Shown: piece by piece, positions 14,915 through 20,776 of the stretch | Layout: each line of letters starts with the position of its first letter | Numbering within the stretch: the stretch's first letter is position 1 | Assembly: GCA_947653315.1 (NCBI GenBank) | Contig: CANTGP010000006.1 | Span: forward strand, 1-20,776 | DNA from: an uncultured Lachnospiraceae bacterium | GTDB taxonomy: Bacteria > Bacillota > Clostridia > Lachnospirales > Lachnospiraceae | Reading direction: 5' to 3' | DNA: 20,776 bases | Program-made: the position numbers and the translations under genes | Notes under the pieces: model-generated | The model's input: only the letters and a program-made list of their open reading frames with translations | Told to the model about the DNA's origin: nothing | Databases searched by the model: none

Positions 14915-15799
14915 TCAGGATTCGGGATCCATAATCTTCGTTATACGCGCCGCAACGACAGGATCCATGTTCGCCAATATGTTACCGCGGTCTTCCGCGC
15001 TCATGGAAGAAAGAATGCGTGCCGCCAATCCGAGATTGTCGGTCATTTCTTCAAAAATCTTTGCCGCAGCCTTTGGCTTCATTTCCGAATACGCCTGTGC
15101 GTACTCCTTTACCTCATTGCTTTCCTCTACCTGCTGCACCACCTGCTTATATAAATATTCCGCCGTGGTAGGATCAATGCTCTCAAAATATTTTTTGTAG
15201 GCTTCCTCCCCCGGACCGTTCTCCGCGTAAACCACTTCTTCATAAAACTCCGTCTTAATTCTTTGGAATTCCACCTGGTTATCTTCAAATGTCTTAAGCC
15301 TTGCCACCTGCGCCTTTAATTCTTCCACTTCCTCGGTACTGCTTGCGCCTGCCGCCTGTGCCCGCTGAAGCTCCAGTTCCAGTTCCTTAATATAGTCCAC
15401 GGCTTCCTTTAAACTGCTGTAACCGCCGTATTCTTCTTCTTCACCCGTCGCCGCCTGTTCGGGACTGCGCTGTTCGGATGCCGGAAGGATCTTGTTCACC
15501 ACCGGAATATCTTTCAGCACCGGAGCCAGCACATTGGAACCGAAACCGCCCACATCCAGCTTAATCAAAAGACAGAGAATGGCGATCCATACAACCACAA
15601 TCAGCGTCGTCACAAGAAACACGGAAACACCGCCGCCGTCATCATCCAACTGTTCTTCCTGTAAGGAGATTTCCTTTGCCCTGCGCTTCGCTTCCTTTTT
15701 CTGCTCCTTTTGGTCGGCTTTCAGCTTTTTCTTTTCTTCTGTCAGCCTTTTTTTCTCCTCTTTGGGATCCAAACCCGTCATAACATCCGTTCCTGCCAT
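14915..15799 (-). CDS. MotE/YlxF-like membrane protein between fliJ and fliK
   Basis: This 294-residue protein occupies the position of ylxF in the B. subtilis operon and resembles the loosely defined MotE family. It has a highly charged Lys/Glu N-terminus (about 10-50), one membrane helix (about 58-80, VSVFLVTTLIVVVWIAILCL), an extracytoplasmic Pro/Glu linker, a coiled coil (about 128-185), and a C-terminal MgtE-N-like helical domain with EMKPKAAAKIFEEM and VVAARITKIMDP. Such domains repeat M-x-P-x-x-A-A-x-I motifs; at least three copies are seen. I chose ATG at 15799, with AAGGTGA five bases upstream; a GTG at 15808 lies inside that site. It follows fliJ by five bases. A motor or export-related scaffold role is inferred from place and topology only. 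Confidence 0.8.
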   Translation of the reverse strand: MAGTDVMTGLDPKEEKKRLTEEKKKLKADQKEQKKEAKRRAKEISLQEEQLDDDGGGVSVFLVTTLIVVVWIAILCLLIKLDVGGFGSNVLAPVLKDIPVVNKILPASEQRSPEQAATGEEEEYGGYSSLKEAVDYIKELELELQRAQAAGASSTEEVEELKAQVARLKTFEDNQVEFQRIKTEFYEEVVYAENGPGEEAYKKYFESIDPTTAEYLYKQVVQQVEESNEVKEYAQAYSEMKPKAAAKIFEEMTDNLGLAARILSSMSAEDRGNILANMDPVVAARITKIMDPES

Positions 15800-15804
15800 G
15801 TGAT

Positions 15805-16251
15805 TCACCTTCTTTTCTGTCCATACGTGTAGCTTACCAGTTCATCCACTTCTTTGCTTTCCTTCGCGTTTTCCTCTTTGATAAATGCCTCAAAAGCCTT
15901 CTCCCTCAGCTTCTCCTGAACCTTCCGCTCCTGCATGACTTCCTGTAACTTCTGCCGCTCCACTTCCAGCGCGGCTTCCGCTTTCGCCACTTCCAATTTC
16001 TGCAGCTCTATAAATTCATCCATTTGTAAAATCGCATTCCGGTTTTCCAGAATATCCATTACTTCCAACGTATCTTCCCGCAGCCTGCGCCCTTCCTCCT
16101 CATAAGAATCCTTACGCCGGTAAAAATGCTCCAGCTTTTCCTCCTCCTCGGTCAGACGCCTGCGCGCCGTGGCAAACTCCATTTTCGCCTGATCTTCCAG
16201 CTTATATTTCAGATTCAGGATATTCTGCATCCTATATACAAACTTCGACAT
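15805..16251 (-). CDS. fliJ: Flagellar export chaperone/stalk protein FliJ
   Basis: FliJ is a coiled-coil stalk that links the FliI ATPase ring to FlhA and escorts export chaperones. The 148-residue product is the usual length and almost wholly an antiparallel coiled coil, with heptads rich in Glu, Lys, Arg and Leu from about residue 10 to 135. It begins MSKFVYRMQNILNLKYKLED, a typical FliJ start (a short basic/hydrophobic segment before the first helix). It begins eight bases after fliI. FliJ is weakly conserved in sequence; the call rests on length, coil and position between fliI and the MotE-like gene. Confidence 0.92.
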   Translation of the reverse strand: MSKFVYRMQNILNLKYKLEDQAKMEFATARRRLTEEEEKLEHFYRRKDSYEEEGRRLREDTLEVMDILENRNAILQMDEFIELQKLEVAKAEAALEVERQKLQEVMQERKVQEKLREKAFEAFIKEENAKESKEVDELVSYTYGQKRR

Positions 16252-16259
16252 AAGCGCCC

Positions 16260-17579
16260 CTATTCTTCAAACAGTTCTTCCATCATCCGCACGGATTCCT
16301 CAAACGTAAATTTGTCTTCCACCATCTGCATCAGGAAACCGTTGACCGCCTCGATTTTCTCGATGGCATAGTCAATGTTGGGATTGCTTCCGTTCTTATA
16401 AGCGCCGATATTGATCAAATCCTCCGCTTCATTATAAGTGGCAAGTACATTCTTAAGCCTGCCCGCCGCCTTTTTATGCTCCCGGTCCACAATCTGGCTC
16501 ATGCACCTGGAGATACTCTGTAAAATATCGATGGCAGGATAGTGGTTCCTGTGCGCCAACTGCCTGCTTAACATAATATGCCCATCCAAAATACTTCGTG
16601 CCGTGTCCGTAATCGGTTCATTGAAATCATCGCCGTCCACAAGCACCGTATAAAGTCCCGTAATCGAGCCTTTCTCCGAACGTCCTGCACGCTCTAACAG
16701 TTTCGGCATTTCCGAATACACGCTGGGCGGATATCCCCTGGAAACAGGGGGTTCCCCGCTGGCAAGACCGATTTCCCTCTGTGCCATGGAGAAACGGGTC
16801 AGGGAATCCATCATAAGCAGTACGTCTTTTCCCTGATCCCTGAAATATTCCGCAATGGCGGTAGCCGTCTTCGCCGCCTTATTCCTTTCCAGCGCCGGTT
16901 TATCCGAGGTTGCCACCACTACTACCGAGCGCCTCATGCCTTCCGGTCCTAAATCCCTTTCCACAAATTCCCGCACTTCCCTGCCGCGCTCACCGATTAA
17001 GGCAATCACATTCACATCGGCTTTCGTATTGCGGGCAAACATACCTAACAGCGTGGATTTCCCCACGCCGGAGCCTGCAAAAATACCGATTCTCTGACCT
17101 TTTCCGACGGTAATCAGCCCGTCTACCGCCTTTACCCCCAAAGGAAGTACATCATCGATAATATCCCTGCTCATAGGATCCGGCGGCGGCGCTTCCACGG
17201 AATAGAGCTTTCCGCCTACCGTTGCGCCGCCTTCGGTAAGACGTCCCAAACCGTCCAAGGTCTGCCCTAACAGTTCATCGCCCACCTTTACCATCAGCGC
17301 TTCGCCGGTATTTTCCACCATGCAGCCAAATCCCACGCCTTCCACTACTTCATAAGGCATTAACAGGGTTCTTTTATCCTTAAACCCCACGACTTCCGCC
17401 ATGATCGGTTTCGTATTTTCTTTTACATCCGGATATATGAGACAGATATCGCCCAAGCGGGCTTCCGGTCCTAAGGATTCAATGGTCAGTCCCACGATGT
17501 TGACGACCTTTCCCTTCATCTTATAAAACGTATTTTCTGCCACTCTCTCATATTTTACAAAATTTACTGCTGCTCTCAA
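16260..17579 (-). CDS. fliI: Flagellum-specific export ATPase FliI
   Basis: FliI is the F1-beta-like ATPase of the flagellar type III export system. The 439-residue product has the Walker A motif AGSGVGKST (168-176), the GER signature at 196-198, Walker B LLMMD (254-258) and the family stretch GEPPVSRGYPPSVYSEMPKL (about 275-294). The later region 'ISRCM' and the C-terminal helical domain are normal. The only plausible start is TTG at 17579, seven bases after AAGGGG (17587-17592) in the end of fliH. It lies four bases after the fliH stop. The N-terminus before residue 20 is slightly divergent. Confidence 0.97.
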   Translation of the reverse strand: MRAAVNFVKYERVAENTFYKMKGKVVNIVGLTIESLGPEARLGDICLIYPDVKENTKPIMAEVVGFKDKRTLLMPYEVVEGVGFGCMVENTGEALMVKVGDELLGQTLDGLGRLTEGGATVGGKLYSVEAPPPDPMSRDIIDDVLPLGVKAVDGLITVGKGQRIGIFAGSGVGKSTLLGMFARNTKADVNVIALIGERGREVREFVERDLGPEGMRRSVVVVATSDKPALERNKAAKTATAIAEYFRDQGKDVLLMMDSLTRFSMAQREIGLASGEPPVSRGYPPSVYSEMPKLLERAGRSEKGSITGLYTVLVDGDDFNEPITDTARSILDGHIMLSRQLAHRNHYPAIDILQSISRCMSQIVDREHKKAAGRLKNVLATYNEAEDLINIGAYKNGSNPNIDYAIEKIEAVNGFLMQMVEDKFTFEESVRMMEELFEE

Positions 17580-17583
17580 CGGA

Positions 17584-18489
17584 TTACCCCTTCGTGTAAG
17601 ATAATAATCTCAATTTCTGTGACAATTCCTCCAACTGCGTCCCCAAACCGCAGTCAAAAACTCCCCCATCCGTCTCTATGATACAGTCGTTTGCCCCCAG
17701 TGTCATGTCTTCCACGATTTCTACCGAAGCATTGGCAGAAACGGATGTGACAAGCACTTCGTTCTTCTTCATGCTCACATACGGGTAATCTTCCTTGGAA
17801 ACATGAATCAGGTAGGTATTGCTGCCTTCAATTTTATGCATCGTGGATGAAATCAGATGCATGATAATATTCTGTTCCTTCTTTAAATCCACTTGGAATA
17901 CCTTTTCATAAATATCGGTCAGTGCTTCCACAAACCTTGGCTCCAGTTCTTCCACCAAATCCTGGTACTCCGCCTCCAGTCTCTTACGTTCCTGCTCCAA
18001 CTGGTTCTTCTGTTCCTCTACCTGTGCCACCGCTTCGCCGTAACCGGCATCGTACCCTTGGGCTTTGCCTTCCTCATAAGCCCTGTTTCTCATGGTCTCA
18101 AGCTCCTGCTGTGCCTCAATCATCGCCTGCGACTTTAAGTTCTCCGCCTCCCGGCGCGCCGCTTCCAACACTTCCTGCGCCTGCGCAGACACAATGGCAA
18201 GCGCATCCGCGGAAGCCTTAGGCTCCTGCACTTCTTCCGGCCGTTCCGCCTTAATAACCGTCGGAAGTTCCTCATCGGAATCTGCCGTCAGGGCCTCCAC
18301 CATTTCCGCATCCAGTCCGCCCACGAAGCCGTCGAAGGATTCCTCCATCAGCTCGCTCCGCGCACTGTTTATCATGGTTTCTTCCAAACTCTCTATTTTC
18401 TTTGCAATCCTCTCGTTGTTATCGATAAGGAGCGTATCGTCATCCTGCACAACCACCATATGTGATTTGAAAATATTACCGTTATACAA
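17584..18489 (-). CDS. fliH: Flagellar export regulator FliH (probable TTG start)
   Basis: FliH binds the FliI ATPase, holds it down at the C-ring and regulates export. I start at TTG 18489 because GGAGGTGA lies eight bases upstream (18498-18505) and the product then begins MYNGNIFKS, as FliH of related Clostridia do; a longer frame from TTG at 18522 would add 11 unrelated residues. It is 301 residues long: an N-terminal SHMVVVQDDDTLLID region, an acidic stretch, a long coiled coil rich in Ala, Glu and Gln (about 110-190, with AYEEGKAQGYDAGYGEAVAQ, the family marker), and a C-terminal globular FliH domain (about 195-301). It overlaps the fliG stop by eight bases, suggesting coupling. Confidence 0.93.
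   Translation of the reverse strand: MYNGNIFKSHMVVVQDDDTLLIDNNERIAKKIESLEETMINSARSELMEESFDGFVGGLDAEMVEALTADSDEELPTVIKAERPEEVQEPKASADALAIVSAQAQEVLEAARREAENLKSQAMIEAQQELETMRNRAYEEGKAQGYDAGYGEAVAQVEEQKNQLEQERKRLEAEYQDLVEELEPRFVEALTDIYEKVFQVDLKKEQNIIMHLISSTMHKIEGSNTYLIHVSKEDYPYVSMKKNEVLVTSVSANASVEIVEDMTLGANDCIIETDGGVFDCGLGTQLEELSQKLRLLSYTKG
17587..17592 (-). promoter_or_regulatory. Ribosome binding site of fliI
   Basis: AAGGGG, seven bases before the TTG at 17579, in the last codons of fliH, supports the TTG start. Confidence 0.6.
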
Positions 18490-19498
18490 TGATCTCGTCA
18501 CCTCCGCCTCTGGAGATAACAATTTCTGCGGAATCTTCCAGTTTTCTTATGATATTAACAATCTTCTGCTGCGCTTCCTCCACATCCTTCATACGGACGG
18601 GACCCATAAATTCCATGTCTTCCTTAATCATTACCGCAAGACGCTTGGACATATTGTTAAAGATCGCATTCTGTACCTGTTCGTTGGAGCCTTTTAACGC
18701 GATTGCCAAGTCATTGTTATCCACGTCACGCAGCACCCTTTGGATTGCCCTGTCGTCAAGCAGCAGGATATCTTCGAATACGAACATCTTCTTCCTGATT
18801 TCGTCCGCCAATTCGGGTTCTTCGATTTCCAAAGTCTCCATGATATGTTTCTCCGTACCACGGTCTACCGTATTCAGGATTTCCACTACCGCGTCCACGC
18901 CGCCGATAATCGTGTAATCCTGGTTTACCAAAGATGACAACTTGGATTCCAACACTTTTTCCACCTCTTTGATGACATCCGGACTGGTCCTGTCCATTAC
19001 CGCAATACGTTTTGCCACGTCCGCCTGTCTGTCCGGCGGCAATGCCGACAGAATTAAGGACGACTGTGCGGCGGAAAGGTAGGACATGATCAAAGCAATC
19101 GTCTGCGGATGTTCGTCCTGTATAAAGTTTAACAACTGGGAAGCATCCGTCTTGCGGACAAATTCGAAAGGCTTTACCTGCAGCGATGCCGTCAGCTTGC
19201 CGATGACATCCATCGCCTTTTCGGAACCCAGCGCTTTTTCCAACAGTTCCTTCGCATATCCGATGCCGCCCTCCGCAATATACTGCTGCGCAAGGCAGAC
19301 CTGGTAAAATTCTTCTATGATTTCTTCTTTTAATTGCGGCGTAACGCTCCTGGTGTTGGCAATTTCCAGCGTCAGCTCCTCGATTTCTTCTTCCTTCAGA
19401 TGCTTAAAGATAAGCGCCGACCGCTCCGGTCCCAAAGCGATCAAAAGGATAGCCGCTTTTTGGACACCTGATATCTTTTCTTCTGTTGATCTGGCCAT
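18482..19498 (-). CDS. fliG: Flagellar motor switch protein FliG
   Basis: FliG is the rotor protein on which the stator acts; it joins the MS-ring (FliF) to FliM. The 338-residue product has the N-terminal FliF-binding domain, the EHPQTIA motif at 129-135 and the MFVFED hinge at 238-243. The C-terminal torque helix is intact with D248, D249, R250, R254, R257 and D258, the charged residues known to face MotA. The ATG at 19498 is six bases after the fliF stop with GAGGGA before it; its end overlaps fliH by eight bases. Length and motifs are all normal. Confidence 0.97.
   Translation of the reverse strand: MARSTEEKISGVQKAAILLIALGPERSALIFKHLKEEEIEELTLEIANTRSVTPQLKEEIIEEFYQVCLAQQYIAEGGIGYAKELLEKALGSEKAMDVIGKLTASLQVKPFEFVRKTDASQLLNFIQDEHPQTIALIMSYLSAAQSSLILSALPPDRQADVAKRIAVMDRTSPDVIKEVEKVLESKLSSLVNQDYTIIGGVDAVVEILNTVDRGTEKHIMETLEIEEPELADEIRKKMFVFEDILLLDDRAIQRVLRDVDNNDLAIALKGSNEQVQNAIFNNMSKRLAVMIKEDMEFMGPVRMKDVEEAQQKIVNIIRKLEDSAEIVISRGGGDEIIV
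18498..18505 (-). promoter_or_regulatory. Ribosome binding site of fliH
   Basis: GGAGGTGA inside the 3' end of fliG, eight bases before the TTG at 18489, fixes the fliH start. Confidence 0.65.
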
Positions 19499-19504
19499 TC
19501 CCTC

Positions 19505-20776
19505 TTACCCCCAGTCTTCATTCAGCCAGTTACGTAACAGGCTGGCTGCCGCTTCCGGATTTTCATCCACGAATTTATCAATCAGTTTCCTGGTCTCAGA
19601 CTGAGACTCCAGACCGATATCTTCCAAGTTTTCTTCCGGAGTGGACTGCAGCAGCGATTCCACCGAAAGTTCTTCGTCCTGCGCTTCCTCTTTCTCCCCG
19701 CGCATACTCCTGAGAACGACAAATGCCAGCAATGCAAGAATCACAATGACAAGGACTATCTGTACCACATCGGTAGCGGTGATATTCGGACCCTGTTTAT
19801 CAAAAAAGCGGTTTTCCCGGTACGCCACAATCGTAATACGGTCCGCACTGATTCCGGTAGCGTTTGCAACTACATTGTACAATTCCTGGTCAACGTCTAT
19901 CTTCGTTTTTCCTTGGTTGTTTAACTTATATTCTTCCCACGTAATCCCGTCCAAAAGGCCCTGTGCCTTGGCATCTTCCTCTCTTACCATGTTGTAATCC
20001 ACGGCAGTAACGGCAAGGGAAGATTCGTCATATTTAATCAGCCCTGCCGGTATGGTCTTACTGGTAATGGTCTCGTTGGGAAGGTAATCCCGTTCCTCCT
20101 CCGTTTGGGTGGAACTGCTTTCCGAGTTGTCCTGAATCTGATATGTAGTTCCGTCGTTGTTGGAATCCGTTCCCGGAACTCCGCCGTTGGAATTCGTGCT
20201 TTCGGAGTTAAACATTGCCTCATGGCTTAAAAGCCCCTGTGTCTGTCCATCCGGCGCACTGTAAGTATGTTCCGTGGAATCCGTTGTGGAAAAATCCAAA
20301 ATCAAGTTGCTTGCAACCTCTACGCTGTCATATTCCTTGGTTCCAAGCAGTACCCTCTTTACTTCGTTTTTAACTAAATTTTCCGCCTGTGTCTTTATAC
20401 TGAGCTGGGAATTTGCCATGCCCGACATGGTATAATTGTCGTCGCCGGAAAACAACTGGTTTCCTTCGGTATCCATAATCACGATGTTGTTCGTGGTGGT
20501 ATTGCCGATTGCCGTCGCCACCGCCCTCGCAAGGAACGCCGCGTTGTCCGTATCAAATTCACCGTCCAGTTCCAATACGATACTGGCAAATGCTTCTTCT
20601 TCCGAAGCAATCAGTGTCCCGTCATTCTCCGGTAAGGAAAGTTCCACGCTGGCACTCTTAATTGCCGTAAACTTCTTTAAGAAGTCATTCTCCAGTCTTT
20701 TTTCCATGTAGACCTGGTATTTTTTCTGTTTATCCGCTTCCGTGGAAGTAAAGCTCCCGTCCACTACATTGTCGAT
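19505..20776 (-). CDS. fliF: Flagellar MS-ring protein FliF (C-terminal part; N-terminus beyond window)
   Basis: FliF forms the MS ring, the base on which rotor and export gate are built. The frame is open at base 20776; 423 residues of the C-terminal part are present and the N-terminal signal/membrane part is missing. Seen here are the end of the ring-building domains (VELSLPENDGT, FLARAVATAIGNTTTNNIVI), then a Ser/Asn/Asp/Glu-rich segment (fragment residues about 190-230), then a membrane helix (about 336-356, VVQIVLVIVILALLAFVVL) and a cytoplasmic tail ending in FVDENPEAAASLLRNWLNED, the known FliG-binding peptide. The stop lies six bases before fliG. Confidence 0.96.
   Translation of the reverse strand: MDNVVDGSFTSTEADKQKKYQVYMEKRLENDFLKKFTAIKSASVELSLPENDGTLIASEEEAFASIVLELDGEFDTDNAAFLARAVATAIGNTTTNNIVIMDTEGNQLFSGDDNYTMSGMANSQLSIKTQAENLVKNEVKRVLLGTKEYDSVEVASNLILDFSTTDSTEHTYSAPDGQTQGLLSHEAMFNSESTNSNGGVPGTDSNNDGTTYQIQDNSESSSTQTEEERDYLPNETITSKTIPAGLIKYDESSLAVTAVDYNMVREEDAKAQGLLDGITWEEYKLNNQGKTKIDVDQELYNVVANATGISADRITIVAYRENRFFDKQGPNITATDVVQIVLVIVILALLAFVVLRSMRGEKEEAQDEELSVESLLQSTPEENLEDIGLESQSETRKLIDKFVDENPEAAASLLRNWLNEDWG

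Noticed and set aside
1..20776. A mobile element, defence system or other novel cassette in the operon
   Set aside because: Every gap is under 170 bp, all minus-strand genes are flagellar, and no transposase, integrase, tRNA or attachment-type repeat was seen.

Overview
The window is one continuous minus-strand flagellar/chemotaxis (fla/che) operon from a Gram-positive bacterium. Read in the direction of transcription (from base 20776 down to base 1) the order is fliF (partial), fliG, fliH, fliI, fliJ, a MotE/YlxF-like membrane gene, fliK, flgD, a small conserved flagellar-operon gene, flgE, flbD, motA, motB, fliL, fliM, fliY, cheY, fliO, fliP, fliQ, fliR, flhB, flhA (partial). No plus-strand gene is supported. 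The order closely follows the Bacillus subtilis fla/che operon, with motAB placed between flbD and fliL as is common in Clostridia. The long bi-domain FliY with CheC-type phosphatase sites, the moderate GC content and the strong GGAGGTGA-type ribosome binding sites fit a motile clostridial Firmicute, probably Lachnospiraceae. The family-level guess is inference.

Layout: 14915-20776 encodes the MS-ring end (FliF), the switch protein FliG, the export ATPase complex (FliH, FliI, FliJ) and a MotE-like protein. 12054-14751 encodes hook-building factors: the FliK length control protein, the FlgD cap and a small conserved protein. 8170-11950 holds the hook FlgE, FlbD (SwrD-like) and the MotA/MotB stator. 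4934-8148 holds FliL, the C-ring proteins FliM and FliY, and CheY. 1-4933 holds the export gate (FliO, FliP, FliQ, FliR, FlhB, FlhA). Together these give the basal body, the rotor/switch, the stator, the hook and the type III export apparatus. FlgB/FlgC/FliE would be expected beyond base 20776 and FlhF/FlhG beyond base 1.

Genes are packed tightly, with many overlaps or gaps under 10 bp, so translational coupling is likely. Several starts are not ATG: flhA and fliM and motA use GTG, while motB, fliI and fliH most probably use TTG, each fixed by a ribosome binding site. No stretch above 300 bases lacks a gene. The longest gaps are 163 bp before fliK (possible internal promoter), 103 bp before flgE, 91 bp each before fliQ and flbD (the latter with a strong hairpin), and 62 bp before flgD (an AT-rich octamer repeat).

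I did not find a new biological system. The points worth a second look are lineage-specific decorations of known parts: a Met-rich heptapeptide repeat in the FliY linker, a helical and acidic extension on FlgD, a duplicated module inside FlgE, an N-terminal extension on FliP, a MotE-like protein in the ylxF position, and some intergenic structures.
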